NCBI RefSeq assembly: GCF_014397245.1
Contig: NZ_JACLHY010000002.1
Coordinates: forward strand, 291,351-355,350
From: Arenibacter arenosicollis
GTDB taxonomy: Bacteria > Bacteroidota > Bacteroidia > Flavobacteriales > Flavobacteriaceae
Length of the DNA: 64,000 bases
Reading direction: 5' to 3'
Shown here: positions 37,295-47,391 of the stretch, in pieces
Numbering within the stretch: position 1 is the stretch's first letter
How the letters are laid out: the number at the start of each line of letters is the position of its first letter
The notes under the pieces: model-generated
Database searches by the model: none
What the model saw: only the letters and a program-made list of their open reading frames with translations
What the model was told of the DNA's origin: nothing
Program-made: the position numbers and the translations under genes

Positions 37295-40147
37295 CTATTT
37301 CAATTTCTTTTTAACAGCCACTTCCTGGAATGCTTCTATGATATCCAATTCCTGAATGTCGTTATAATTTTTAATTTGTACACCACAATCATATCCTTTG
37401 GCAACTTCTTTAACATCATCTTTAAATCTCTTAAGGGAAGAGAACTCTCCAGTGTAAATAACAACACCATCCCTAATTAATCTAATATTGGAATTCCTAA
37501 AGATCTTACCACTAGTAACCATACAACCTGCAATGGTACCAATTTTGGATATCTTAAAGGTTTCACGGATTTCAGCTGTACCTGTAATCTCCTCTTTCAT
37601 TTCAGGAGACAACATACCTTCCATTGCATCCTTAAGATCGTTGATAGCGTCATAAATAATAGAATACATTCTAATATCTATTTCCTCTTTTTCCGCAACC
37701 TGTCTGGCATTACCCATTGGCCTAACGTTAAACCCTATAATAACCGCATCGGAGGCAGAAGCCAACAATACATCGGATTCCGTAATAGGTCCAACAGCTT
37801 TATGGATAATATTGACTTGTATCTCATCTGTAGACAATTTCTGGAACGAATCTGTCAAAGCCTCCACAGAACCGTCCACATCCCCTTTAAGGATAATGTT
37901 CAATTCTTTAAAGTCTCCAAGTGCAATACGTCTTCCAATCTCATCCAAGGTAATATGACGTTGTGTCCTAACCGATTGTTCCCTCAATAATTGGGAACGC
38001 TTGGTAGCAATCTGCTTGGCCTCACGCTCATCTTCAAGAACGTTAAATTTATCCCCAGCTTGTGGAGCCCCATCCAATCCTAAAATGGATATTGGTCGTG
38101 ATGGCCCTACTTCCTTAATACTGTTTCCACGCTCATCCTGCATGGCCTTAACCTTACCGCTACAAGTTCCCGCCAATACATAATCACCTATTTTCAAGGT
38201 ACCTGCCTGAACAAGAATAGTTGAAACATATCCTCTTCCTTTATCCAAAAAGGCTTCCACTACAGTACCTGAAGCCAACTTATTAGGATTAGCCTTAAGT
38301 TCAAGAAGTTCAGCTTCCAGAAGTACTTTTTCCAATAACTCCTTAACACCAAGACCTGTCTTCGCCGAAATATCGTGAGACTGAATTTTTCCACCCCAAT
38401 CTTCGACCAATAAGTTCATTTGCGCCAAACCGTCCTTAATTTTCTCAGGATTGGCCGTAGGCTTATCTATTTTGTTGATTGCAAAAATTATGGGAACCCC
38501 TGCCGCTTGCGCGTGGCTTATGGCTTCCTTGGTCTGTGGCATAATATCATCATCTGCCGCTACCACAATAATTGCTATATCCGTTACTTGGGCACCACGG
38601 GCACGCATCGCCGTAAAGGCCTCGTGACCTGGAGTATCCAAAAAGGAAATCATTTGTCCATTCTCAAGAGTAACACCGTAGGCACCTATATGCTGTGTGA
38701 TACCTCCACTTTCACCGGCAATAACATTTTCCTTTCTAATATAATCCAGTAAAGAAGTTTTACCGTGATCCACATGTCCCATAACTGTTACAATAGGAGC
38801 TCTTGGCTGCAAATCTTCAGGAGCATCTTCTTCCTCCACAATACTCTCCTCCAAGTCAGCAGTTACGAATTCAACTTCATAACCAAATTCATCGGCCACT
38901 ATGGATAAAGTTTCAGCATCCAATCGCTGGTTCATGGTTACCATGATACCCAGAGACATACAAGCCGAAATTATTTTGGTAGTTGGAACATCCATCATTG
39001 TTGCCACTTCACTGGCAGTAACGAATTCTGTAACCTTTAATATTTTACTTTCAAGTTCTTGTTGCTCAAGGTCCTTTTCAGTTTGCTGACGGTGCTGATC
39101 TCTCTTATCCCTCCTATACTTGGCACCTTTTCCTTTTTTGGATTTTCCTTGAAGTTTTTCCAAGGTTTCCCTTACCTGCTTTTGTACATCTTCCTCGGTA
39201 GGCTCTACCTTGGCATTGGATACAAAACGTTGTCCGGGAGCTCTTCTAACTACTGGCCCTCTTCCTTTAGCAGCTGGAGGTCTACTCGTGGTATTGTCAC
39301 CTGGCTTACTAACTATTCGTTTTCTTCTCTTTTTCCTATCGGCAGCATCTCCTGCCTTTGGAGCTTCTTTTTTCTTTTTGGGCTTTTCGAATTTGGTAAG
39401 ATCAATTTTATCTCCCATAATCTTAGGCCCACTAAGCTTTTGATATTTAGTGGTTATAACCTCATTCTCTCCAGTAGATTCCTCCTCTGAAGAGGAAGCC
39501 TCCTCCTTTTTATCTTCCTTAACCTCCTTAGCTTCTTTGACCTCCTTAACCTCTTCAGGCTTAACAGCTTCTACCTTTGGAGTTGCTTCTTCCTTAACTT
39601 TGGGAGCTTCCACTTTTTCAGGAACCTCTGCCTTCACCTCTTCTTTGGATTCCTTTTCTTTGGTTTCCTTAGCAACAACTTCCTCTACTTTTTCCTCAGC
39701 TTTTTCTGGAGCCTTTTCTGGTTCCTTTTCCGGAACAACTTCTTCTTTTTTAACTGGTGCAGCTGGAGTGGTTTTCTTACCTGCATCCAAATCTATTTTC
39801 CCAACAGTTTTTGGTCCTGCAAGTTCCACTCGACCCTTGATGATATTATCTCTCTCGGCCCTCTTTTCCCTTGCAAGCTTTTTCTCCTCCTGCTCTTGCT
39901 CCAATTGTAATCGTATAGCTTCCTTTTCCTTCCGCTTTTCTTCACCCACCTCTTTGGACGCAACTTTCTTGCTCATGTCCGTCTGGAACTCATCCAATAG
40001 AACTTGATATACCTCATTCGATATCTTAGTGGTAGGCCGTGCATCTATATCATGCCCTTTGGACCCGAGATAGTCTACCGCACGGTCCAATGAAATATTA
40101 AGTTCTCTTAGGACTTTATTAAGCCTTATCGTTGCATTATCCGCCAT
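37295..40147 (-). CDS. infB: Translation initiation factor IF-2
   Basis: A 950-residue GTPase that places initiator tRNA on the 30S subunit. The N-terminus has a first IF2_N motif ([20 protein letters not shown]), then a long Lys/Glu/Val-rich low-complexity stretch (about 60-330), a second IF2_N domain near 375, and the GTPase domain ([26 protein letters not shown]) from about 450, followed by domains II-IV. The long charged region is normal for Bacteroidetes. It is the last gene of the rimP-nusA-infB operon, 43 bases after nusA. Confidence 0.97.
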   Translation of the reverse strand: MADNATIRLNKVLRELNISLDRAVDYLGSKGHDIDARPTTKISNEVYQVLLDEFQTDMSKKVASKEVGEEKRKEKEAIRLQLEQEQEEKKLAREKRAERDNIIKGRVELAGPKTVGKIDLDAGKKTTPAAPVKKEEVVPEKEPEKAPEKAEEKVEEVVAKETKEKESKEEVKAEVPEKVEAPKVKEEATPKVEAVKPEEVKEVKEAKEVKEDKKEEASSSEEESTGENEVITTKYQKLSGPKIMGDKIDLTKFEKPKKKKEAPKAGDAADRKKRRKRIVSKPGDNTTSRPPAAKGRGPVVRRAPGQRFVSNAKVEPTEEDVQKQVRETLEKLQGKSKKGKGAKYRRDKRDQHRQQTEKDLEQQELESKILKVTEFVTASEVATMMDVPTTKIISACMSLGIMVTMNQRLDAETLSIVADEFGYEVEFVTADLEESIVEEEDAPEDLQPRAPIVTVMGHVDHGKTSLLDYIRKENVIAGESGGITQHIGAYGVTLENGQMISFLDTPGHEAFTAMRARGAQVTDIAIIVVAADDDIMPQTKEAISHAQAAGVPIIFAINKIDKPTANPEKIKDGLAQMNLLVEDWGGKIQSHDISAKTGLGVKELLEKVLLEAELLELKANPNKLASGTVVEAFLDKGRGYVSTILVQAGTLKIGDYVLAGTCSGKVKAMQDERGNSIKEVGPSRPISILGLDGAPQAGDKFNVLEDEREAKQIATKRSQLLREQSVRTQRHITLDEIGRRIALGDFKELNIILKGDVDGSVEALTDSFQKLSTDEIQVNIIHKAVGPITESDVLLASASDAVIIGFNVRPMGNARQVAEKEEIDIRMYSIIYDAINDLKDAMEGMLSPEMKEEITGTAEIRETFKISKIGTIAGCMVTSGKIFRNSNIRLIRDGVVIYTGEFSSLKRFKDDVKEVAKGYDCGVQIKNYNDIQELDIIEAFQEVAVKKKLK

Positions 40148-40190
40148 AAAAAAAAATTCCTATTCTTGTAATTTACTGCTAATATATAGT

Positions 40191-41423
40191 TTAATCTTCT
40201 AATTCTTCCTTAAGAATTCGCACAACTTCCAAAATTGTTTCCTCTTCCAAATCGGTTCTTTTTACCAAATCATCCACATCCTGTTCCAAAACGCTTCTGG
40301 CCGTATCCATACCAATTTTCTTAAATTCTTCAATGATCCAAGCTTCAATTTCATCGGAGAATTCTGTAAGCTCGACATCTTCCTCAACACCTTCACGGAA
40401 CACATCGATCTCATAACCGGTTAATTGTCCGGCCAACCTAATATTATGACCTCCCCTACCTATCGCCTTGGAAACCTCCTCTGGTCTTAGATATACTTGA
40501 GCAGTCATTTTCTCATCATTCAATTTCACAGAAGAAACCCTTGCAGGGCTCAATGCCCTAGTAACCAATAACTGTGGATTACTGGTCCAGTTGATAACAT
40601 CGATATTCTCATTGCCCAATTCACGGACAATTCCATGTATCCTAGACCCTTTCATACCTACACAGGCTCCTACGGGATCAATACGATCATCATAGGAATC
40701 TACAGCCACCTTGGCCTTTTCCCCTGGTATCCTTACTGCTTTTTTAATGGTAATCAAACCATCAAAAACCTCTGGGATCTCCTGGAAGAACAGTTGCTCC
40801 AAAAACAAAGGAGAACTTCTGGACATGATTATGGTAGGCTTGTTACCCTTAAGCTCAACACTTTCTATTATACCACGAACATTATCCCCTTTCCTAAAGA
40901 AATCGGACGGTATCTGCTTGTCTTTTGGCAAAATAATCTCATTTCCTTCGTCATCCAAAAGAATAATTGCCTTATGCCTAATATGATGAACCTCTGCGGT
41001 ATAAATCTCGCCTTCAAGGTCCTTAAATTGCTTATAAATTGTAGTATTATCGTGCTCGTGTATCTTAGAAATCAGATTTTGTCTTAAAGCCAAAATAGCT
41101 CTTCTTCCAAGATCGATCAATTTTACTTCTTCGGATACATCTTCCCCAACTTCAAAATCCGGTTCTATTTTTCTTGCTGCAGAAAGCGAAATCTCCTCGT
41201 TTGGATCTTCCACTTCTCCATCCTCGACCACTACCCTGTTTCTCCAAATCTCCAAATCCCCTTTATCCGGGTTTATAATGATATCGAAATTGTCATCGGA
41301 ACCAAACTTCTTCTTTAACGCATTCCTAAAAACATCCTCCAAAATCGCCATTAGCGTTACCCTATCTATGAATTTATCATCTTTAAATTCTGAGAAAGAT
41401 TCGATTAGCGCAATATTTTCCAT
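40191..41423 (-). CDS. nusA: Transcription termination/antitermination protein NusA
   Basis: A 410-residue NusA. In order: the N-terminal RNA polymerase-binding domain (1-125), an S1 domain, and two KH domains with DPVGACVGMKGSRIHGIVREL and RPEEVSKAIGRGGHNIRLAGQL. The acidic-repeat extension of enterobacterial NusA is absent, as expected outside that group. It sits between rimP (13-base gap) and infB. Confidence 0.97.
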   Translation of the reverse strand: MENIALIESFSEFKDDKFIDRVTLMAILEDVFRNALKKKFGSDDNFDIIINPDKGDLEIWRNRVVVEDGEVEDPNEEISLSAARKIEPDFEVGEDVSEEVKLIDLGRRAILALRQNLISKIHEHDNTTIYKQFKDLEGEIYTAEVHHIRHKAIILLDDEGNEIILPKDKQIPSDFFRKGDNVRGIIESVELKGNKPTIIMSRSSPLFLEQLFFQEIPEVFDGLITIKKAVRIPGEKAKVAVDSYDDRIDPVGACVGMKGSRIHGIVRELGNENIDVINWTSNPQLLVTRALSPARVSSVKLNDEKMTAQVYLRPEEVSKAIGRGGHNIRLAGQLTGYEIDVFREGVEEDVELTEFSDEIEAWIIEEFKKIGMDTARSVLEQDVDDLVKRTDLEEETILEVVRILKEELED

Positions 41424-41436
41424 TTTTGAACTACAA

Positions 41437-41898
41437 TTAAAATTTTAATACAACTTTAGCTTCTTTAATATCAGAAATAGCGATCTGCTGCTTTTTCTGA
41501 ACCGTAATTTTCCCTTTTCCTATGGGTTTGGGTTCCCTATCTTTCCATTCCAAGGTAATACTATCCTCTGATGCCTCTGTTAACTTTCCCTCGAACTCCA
41601 TATCCTGGGTTTTAACTTCAAGCTTTCTTCCTAGATTTTTTGCGTACTGCCTAGGCAACTTGATCGGTGAGGCTGCTCCGGCAGAAGCAACTTCCAAGGA
41701 AAAATCCTCTTCCTCCCTGTCCAAATTATGCTCTATGGCACGACTTACATTCATACAATCCTGCAAAGTAACGCCATGATCACCGTCCAAGGTTATCCTT
41801 ATCTTATTATCCGCGGTTACGGAGAAATCCAATAAAAAAAGTGATTGATCCTCCTTTAACGCCTCTTCTAAAAGTGCAGTAACTTTTTCCTTCAACAT
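41437..41898 (-). CDS. rimP: Ribosome maturation factor RimP
   Basis: A 153-residue factor for 30S subunit assembly. The signatures DCMNVSRAIEHNLDREEEDFSLEVASAG and the C-terminal SH3-like part (EFEGKLTEASEDSITLEW) are present (first motif quoted across a run of family-conserved positions 42-70). The gene opens the rimP-nusA-infB operon, has a promoter match at 42058-42086, and its leader carries a strong hairpin. Confidence 0.95.
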   Translation of the reverse strand: MLKEKVTALLEEALKEDQSLFLLDFSVTADNKIRITLDGDHGVTLQDCMNVSRAIEHNLDREEEDFSLEVASAGAASPIKLPRQYAKNLGRKLEVKTQDMEFEGKLTEASEDSITLEWKDREPKPIGKGKITVQKKQQIAISDIKEAKVVLKF

Positions 41899-42008
41899 AT
41901 ACTTCGGTTTTATTAAACACCTGCTTTAAATCTGAAATCGACATGCCTCAGAATATAACTTAAAGCTGTTCTTTTACCGTACCGTTTAAATAAAGTATAG
42001 TAATAAAA

Positions 42009-42029
42009 GAGGGGACAAATTGTCCCCTC
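42009..42029 (-). promoter_or_regulatory. Strong hairpin in the rimP-nusA-infB leader (possible attenuator)
   Basis: A perfect 10-bp inverted repeat, GAGGGGACAA/TTGTCCCCTC around one base. On the minus strand it is followed by TTTTATTA, a weak T run, as in an intrinsic terminator. It lies about 22 bases after the predicted transcript start (from the promoter at 42058-42086) and 110 bases before rimP, with no other minus-strand gene upstream that it could serve. An attenuator sensitive to NusA or transcription state is my inference. Confidence 0.6.
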
Positions 42030-42057
42030 ATGAATACTTTATATTCTTTCAGCACGG

Positions 42058-42086
42058 CAAATATACATAATTTTTAGATTCTACAA
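42058..42086 (-). promoter_or_regulatory. Promoter of rimP-nusA-infB
   Basis: On the minus strand TTG (42086-42084), 18 bases, TATATTTG (42065-42058), an exact TAnnTTTG match. Confidence 0.65.
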
Positions 42087-42472
42087 TAATCTAAGTTATT
42101 TATTCTAAAAAAGATACGGAAAATTCCTGCTCTTTATTCAGGGGCTATCCTCTAATTTCACCAACTATAACAAAACAATTATCACTCCATTTCTAGTTGA
42201 TTCCTTACCTTGACACCTGCCCTTTTCAATAAAATTTTTATTTCATGCACTTCTACAGCGTGTTTTTAAATAGCACAAATAATGCAATTATAAAATGAAT
42301 CACCATTTACAAGGCTATCCAAATCCTACCAAGTCAAATTCATTGGTAATCCTTCCATTTTCGATCCAATTCTTGATGATTTGGTAAATTACCATCATAC
42401 ATTGAGTAAAATCAAGTAGTCATTCATAAGGATTCACCATATTTTTAGACTTCCAAACAAGATAAGTGTCCA
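42087..42472. other. Divergent intergenic stretch, mostly empty
   Basis: About 390 bases between the rimP promoter and the fucosidase gene. I found no plus-strand promoter match for the fucosidase. A minus-strand frame (about 42315-42418) ends in NEFDLVGFG, which faintly recalls the EDFDLVGFG segment of LacI-family regulators; it may be a scrap of a lost gene but is too short to call. Confidence 0.45.
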
Positions 42473-44830
42473 ATGATCAATTCTACCAAACTGTTCAATT
42501 TTTTAATGGCGTGCCTCATTAGTTGCAACGTTCTTGCGCAAACGCCATTTGAGAATCCAATAAAAAAACAAGGTCGGCTCAACTCCCCATTGGTTGAAAC
42601 CTCTCCCTTTGTATTCCAAAATAAATTATACCTCTTGGAAAACAACCAACACTTCTGGGATGTGGAAGGGGCCAAACCGGGTGAATATTTTCATGAAGAT
42701 GAAATCCGAATAAGGGACCTTGAATCAGGGAAATTAATTTCTGTTCCCTTAAAAAATCATGGATTTGGAACAGTATTGACCTGGAAAGGCATTGTTTATG
42801 TTTTTGCTGGCAATTACGGAAAGGAAAAACCTTGGCGGCAGATGACAGAGATAACCATGACCAGTTCAAAAGATTTGAAAAATTGGTCAAAGCCCCGTAC
42901 TGTATTAAAAGCCTCAGGGCAAGAGTTCTTTTTCAACACTGCGGTATGTAGGGGAAAGGATAAGTTTATTTTGCTTTACGAGACCAATGACCCCTACTGG
43001 AAACCTTTTACGTTCCGATATTTGGAATCGACAGACCTGATCAACTGGAAGGAAATTCCAGATGCCATTTATGGAACTAACAAATATGTAGGTGGTCCTG
43101 CTTTATACTATGAGGGAGGTTGGTACTATACCCTCTACCTAGAGGCACTTAACAAATCATGGGAAACACATATTACGCGCTCAAAAGAATTGATTCAATG
43201 GGAGGATGCACCGAAAGACCGGCCTTTCGTTACTTTTGACCCAACCCACTTTAACATGCCTTTGACTGACCCCAAAATCAGTGAAAATAATGTTTCTGAT
43301 GTGGAACTGTGTTATTTTAACGGAAAGACCATTCTTTATTTTACCGGAGGAAATCAACAAATTGCTGGCGATTTGCAAAGAGCTACTTATGAAGGAACCC
43401 CTAAGCAATTGTTCGAACATTTTTTCGAGGATAGTGAAAGAAACATGGAGTCACCACCAGAGCACAAAGGCAATTGGACACCTGTTCTTACCGCTCCTCA
43501 GGAACAAACAATGAATGGAAAAAGCCCCACATTTGAGGTAACCAATAAACCCTCCCCTCAACAACTTTCATTTCAGGAAAGACAATTAGGAGCATTTATT
43601 CACTATGGCCCTGCAGCCTATATTGAATCCGATATGATGTCCGTACCCGCTGCCGATGTTTTTAACCCTTCCCAATTGGATGCCGAGCAATGGGTGAAAA
43701 CTGCCAAATCCTTTGGCGCCAAGCATATAGTTTTAACAGCAAAACATCATAATGGCTATTGCCTGTGGCCAACCGAAACTACGGATTACTCTATAAAAAA
43801 ATCACCTTGGAAAAAGGGTAAAGGCGATGTTGTTGCGGAATTTGTAAAAGCTTGTCGCAAATATGATATTAAGGTTGGATTATATGTCTCAGGGGGCGAT
43901 AAGCATTTTGGATGCAGTAGTACCCCAGACCCCCAGGGTGAAAGAAAAATTGTAGGGGATATCCACAGGTACTTTCCTGTATTCATGGAACAACTAAGAG
44001 AACTATTGACCAACTATGGTGAGATATCATACCTTTGGTTCGATGGTGCCTACGATCCCTTCGGATGGGATATCATGGATCCTAAAACCATGCAACCACT
44101 TGGAACTGCCTATGGAGATGCTATCCACTCCATGGTAAAGCATTTACAACCCAATGCCGTAATTATGGGAGGCACAAAACCGGATGTAAGATGGTCCGGA
44201 AGTGAACAAGGATGGGCCGCATATCCCTTAGAAAATATTGTAAGACCAGGAGAAGGTCTCGAAATGTGGGTGGGACCGCAAAATGCCGGCTGGATTCCCG
44301 CAGAGGCGAACCTTCATACCAGAAGTACTTGGTTTTGGACACCGGATTCGGACAAAACATTGAGGGACATTCCCTTCTTAAAGAATGTATATTTTGAAAC
44401 CATTGGTCGTGGCGCCAACTTGCTTGTCAATATGACACCGGACACCACCGGCCTCATTCCAGAGGCTGAAGTAAAGCGATTATCCGAATTTGGGAAAACG
44501 CTGGAAGAAACTTTTGCAAAACCTTTGGGCAGTACCTCCTCAAAAGATGATCAACCCAATAACCAACTTGTAATTGATTTTCACAAAAAGCAAAAAGTGA
44601 ATCTACTGATCCTGGAGGAAGATATACAACACGGCCAATACATAGACACCTATAAAGTTGAAGCGTACGTTGACAGGCAATGGAAAACTATTGCAGAAGG
44701 CCAAAGTATAGGAAGGAAGCGCATTCAAACTTTCCCTGTAGCCAAAACCTCCAAACTCCGACTTACTATTGAAGGGAAAGATGAAAGGATGTTTATAAAA
44801 AATTTCACGGTTTATTTTTCGGTAAAATAA
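42473..44830 (+). CDS. Exported two-domain glycoside hydrolase: five-bladed propeller plus GH29 alpha-L-fucosidase
   Basis: A 785-residue protein with signal peptide (LFNFLMACLISCNVLAQ). Residues about 35-325 look like a GH43/GH117-type beta-propeller: ETSPFVFQNKLYLLEN, SSKDLKNWSKPRTVL, ESTDLINWKEIPDA and SKELIQWEDAP are repeated blade motifs. Residues about 360-680 are a GH29 alpha-L-fucosidase TIM barrel, with the start QERQLGAFIHYGPAAY, KHHNGYCLWPTETTDYS and the nucleophile region YLWFDGAYDPFGWD (Asp524). A C-terminal beta-sandwich (about 690-785) follows. It would remove alpha-linked fucose from glycans; what the propeller does is unknown. Next to sialidase-like genes. Confidence 0.85.
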   Translation: MINSTKLFNFLMACLISCNVLAQTPFENPIKKQGRLNSPLVETSPFVFQNKLYLLENNQHFWDVEGAKPGEYFHEDEIRIRDLESGKLISVPLKNHGFGTVLTWKGIVYVFAGNYGKEKPWRQMTEITMTSSKDLKNWSKPRTVLKASGQEFFFNTAVCRGKDKFILLYETNDPYWKPFTFRYLESTDLINWKEIPDAIYGTNKYVGGPALYYEGGWYYTLYLEALNKSWETHITRSKELIQWEDAPKDRPFVTFDPTHFNMPLTDPKISENNVSDVELCYFNGKTILYFTGGNQQIAGDLQRATYEGTPKQLFEHFFEDSERNMESPPEHKGNWTPVLTAPQEQTMNGKSPTFEVTNKPSPQQLSFQERQLGAFIHYGPAAYIESDMMSVPAADVFNPSQLDAEQWVKTAKSFGAKHIVLTAKHHNGYCLWPTETTDYSIKKSPWKKGKGDVVAEFVKACRKYDIKVGLYVSGGDKHFGCSSTPDPQGERKIVGDIHRYFPVFMEQLRELLTNYGEISYLWFDGAYDPFGWDIMDPKTMQPLGTAYGDAIHSMVKHLQPNAVIMGGTKPDVRWSGSEQGWAAYPLENIVRPGEGLEMWVGPQNAGWIPAEANLHTRSTWFWTPDSDKTLRDIPFLKNVYFETIGRGANLLVNMTPDTTGLIPEAEVKRLSEFGKTLEETFAKPLGSTSSKDDQPNNQLVIDFHKKQKVNLLILEEDIQHGQYIDTYKVEAYVDRQWKTIAEGQSIGRKRIQTFPVAKTSKLRLTIEGKDERMFIKNFTVYFSVK

Positions 44831-44841
44831 ACCGTGAAATT
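44801..44841 (+). terminator. Perfect 18-bp hairpin over the stop codon of the GH29 gene
   Basis: Bases 44801-44818 and 44824-44841 are exact reverse complements around the loop TCGGT. The right arm includes the TAA stop (44828-44830), and the left arm encodes part of the C-terminal strand. The following bases (AGTGTC) are not a T run, so it may stabilise the mRNA 3' end or block converging transcription from the minus-strand genes rather than act as a simple terminator. Confidence 0.7.
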
Positions 44842-44938
44842 AGTGTCAATTCCAGAAAACTGGATGGAAATATGGGACTTAAATCGCATCAATCCATTTT
44901 ATAGCTAAATATGCACATTTATAGCCCGAATTAACGGA

Positions 44939-46103
44939 TTATTGTGCGCCACCTTGACTTATTAGCATCCTTCTATTATAGACCTCCAAAATTGTTTTGC
45001 TTGTCCCGAACATAACATCGTCCTCCGAGAAATTCGTAAGATAAATCTTTTGATCACTTCTGCGCTTATAATCATAAGTAATATAAATAGTCCCTTCAGC
45101 CGTTTGTTGACCATCAGGGTAGGAAACATCTTTTCTTTGGTCCAGCAATAATCCATTGGACCAGGTAAATCCATCATCTTTAGATATAAAAGCCATGAGG
45201 TGAGAACGTCCAATTTTCATATCTATTGGTCCATGTTTTACCAATAAAAGATTTCCAGAATTAAGTCGATAAATAAAGAATCTAGCCGTTGGATGTTGAA
45301 TTTTAGAAGGTATTAGTGGGGTCTATGAATACCCCTTGTCCTTTGAAACACTTTCCCCTATCCCATATTTGGTTCGAACTATCATCCACAATGTCCCATC
45401 CTTTCCCTCAACAATCATGTGTTCATCAGCACTACGCGCCAATTCTGGAACGTTAACGGCGCCCCGTACCTGCCAGCTTTGCCCATGATCAACTGATACA
45501 ACTGCTTTTGCTCCATCGTTTATTTGCCATGTTGAAACTGGTAAAACCCATTCACCTGTAGATAATACGATTGGCTTACACATGCATGATACCATCAACA
45601 ATTCGTTTAGGGGTGGGCCAAGTTGGGTTACTTTCTTCTGCATCATCAATCGTCAAAACCCACACACCAGTATTAATACCATCGTAATGTTTATCCATCT
45701 CCTTATGAATTGATTGAGACCAAAATATCCAGAGTTTACCTGCAGGATCAATCCATATTTCTGGATCAAAAGCCCTAACAGGACCCTGTTTATCAGAATC
45801 TAACACAAGAACTTCTTCCCAGGTTTGCCCATTATCTCCACTAGTAGAAACAACTACATAATTATTAGCATCTTCCCCTGGTGTTATTCCGGAATACCAT
45901 GTTGCCCACATTCGCCCTTTAGGGCTAACAGCGAGGCTAGAAATACCAGTAAATTTTCTGTTTTCGGGTGAATAATACTCCACGGATGATGGATTCTTTA
46001 TTAATTTGGGCTGATCAAGGAAGGTTTTATCCCTTTGGCCTAAACACAAATTATGCAACATTGTGGTTATAAGTAATAAGTAGCAAACTTTTAAATTCAT
46101 CAT
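44939..46103 (-). pseudogene. Exo-sialidase (BNR/Asp-box) family pseudogene, one frameshift and one nonsense codon
   Basis: Joining three frames gives about 387 codons, a complete signal-bearing sialidase-like protein. The 5' part (46103-45576) begins MMNLKVCYLLLITTMLHNL and has Asp-boxes STSGDNGQTW. An extra C near 45584 shifts the frame (expected GIM-MCKPIVLS; read GIMHV then stop). The middle part continues with SVDHGQSW to SKDKGYS, then TAG at 45323-45325 where TGG (Trp of the next Asp-box) is expected. The same frame runs on to 44939 with SKDDGFTW. Otherwise the sequence is well preserved, so inactivation is recent, or these are sequencing errors. Six bases or so separate it from the next sialidase-like gene. 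Confidence 0.88.
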
Positions 46104-46116
46104 AGCTTAATTTTTT

Positions 46117-47391
46117 TTACTCCGTCATGGCCTTAACATTAAAATACGTGCCCACAATTTCACTTTTCCAATGATCGTTTGGGTTGGTGCGTGAATACAC
46201 TACCAGCAAAATGTCCGGGGCTACTTCCGTCGCTGAAATATAATTTCCGCAATCCGGAGGATAAAGATCGTTGTAGAATGGAATTATTGGGCCCCAGGTA
46301 TCGCTCTCCCCTTCATTAAACATTATCCAATTGCCAGGCCTACCATAAGTCAAGGCCGTAATCCCATTTTTCATTAGAGTTGCATCTGGCCAAACACCAT
46401 GGGAAGTTATGGGATCCGGAATACTCCAGTTTTTACCACCATCAACAGATACCGTCTTATAAATAGGTGTTTGTTGTCCAAAACTGAAAGGCATTTTATT
46501 ATCCCAATCATTGTTATTAAAGCTACCCAAGGAAGCCTGGTAACTTGCTCCCGACCTCATGAAGCAGTTGATTTTACCATCGGGAAGAACCAGCAGGGAT
46601 GCCTCATTAAAACCTTCTCCCCTATTATCTTCTGACATATCAAAGGCTACCGTTGATAGATAATCCCATGTCTTACCTCTATCCGAGGATTTTAGGACAA
46701 AGTCTCGAAATTTATTCTCAGGGGTATTCTTTACCCCACTTCTGAGATACATACCCATAAGAAGACTGCCATCATCAAGCCCAACAATATTACGGCATAA
46801 AACCCCCGACCAATCTTTAAATCTTTCAGGTAGATAAATTCTTGCAGGATCACTTACTCTAGTTAATCCATTATCTTTTGAACGAAAAAAATTAGCTTCC
46901 AAAACCCCTTCCTCATCAGTCTTTTGCAAAGAGATTTCCGGTCTTCCCGCGCTAGTTGAACCTCCCGCCTGATTATCCGATTGAAACATGACCACTTCCC
47001 CATCTGGTCCAGGAAACTGGTAGGTAGAATTTTCCAGAATGTAGGGAACCTGACGCCAAGTCTTCCCACCATTACTGGAACGCCTGTCAAAAACCTGAAT
47101 ATCGCCATTATTGAATTTGAAAACACTGCCAGCAGGGCAGAAAAATTCTTGTTCGGGAACTATCACATGCGTTTCCCCTCTAATCACTTTAATCCCCGGA
47201 ACATAACTAACCCTTGACTTGACATTCTCATATTCAGGATTAAAATCAGAAGGCGATTTGCTTATACTTCCAGACTGTTCTTTTTGGTGTTTCTGAGCTT
47301 TTGCACTTGTAGAGGAAAGACATATTACGGTTAGGCATAGAAAAACACCAAGCCATGAAAAGTTGCGTAAATTCATAATGGTACTGGTCAT
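46117..47391 (-). CDS. Exported sialidase-like (BNR/Asp-box propeller) protein
   Basis: A 424-residue protein with a signal peptide (WLGVFLCLTVICLSSTSAKAQ). The Asp-boxes SSNGGKTWRQ, SSDRGKTWDYL and SVDGGKNWSIP mark a sialidase-type six-bladed propeller. Other conserved-looking segments are GRPEISLQKT and SHGVWPDATLMKNGI. The catalytic Arg triad and Tyr/Glu pair cannot be assigned with certainty, so the true substrate may be a sialic acid or another ulosonic or uronic sugar. The start may be the ATG at residue 6. The start region lies 830 bases from the lyase gene on the other strand; the broken sialidase follows 13 bases after its stop. Confidence 0.8.
   Translation of the reverse strand: MTSTIMNLRNFSWLGVFLCLTVICLSSTSAKAQKHQKEQSGSISKSPSDFNPEYENVKSRVSYVPGIKVIRGETHVIVPEQEFFCPAGSVFKFNNGDIQVFDRRSSNGGKTWRQVPYILENSTYQFPGPDGEVVMFQSDNQAGGSTSAGRPEISLQKTDEEGVLEANFFRSKDNGLTRVSDPARIYLPERFKDWSGVLCRNIVGLDDGSLLMGMYLRSGVKNTPENKFRDFVLKSSDRGKTWDYLSTVAFDMSEDNRGEGFNEASLLVLPDGKINCFMRSGASYQASLGSFNNNDWDNKMPFSFGQQTPIYKTVSVDGGKNWSIPDPITSHGVWPDATLMKNGITALTYGRPGNWIMFNEGESDTWGPIIPFYNDLYPPDCGNYISATEVAPDILLVVYSRTNPNDHWKSEIVGTYFNVKAMTE

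Noticed and set aside
39450..40007. Long Ser/Thr-rich plus-strand frame opposite infB
   Set aside because: It is the complement of the Glu/Lys-rich repeat region of IF-2; the composition is a mirror effect and there is no start context.
42315..42418. Minus-strand scrap ending NEFDLVGFG, like part of a LacI-type regulator
   Set aside because: Too short, stops on both sides, and the likeness is to a short common motif; not reported as a gene.
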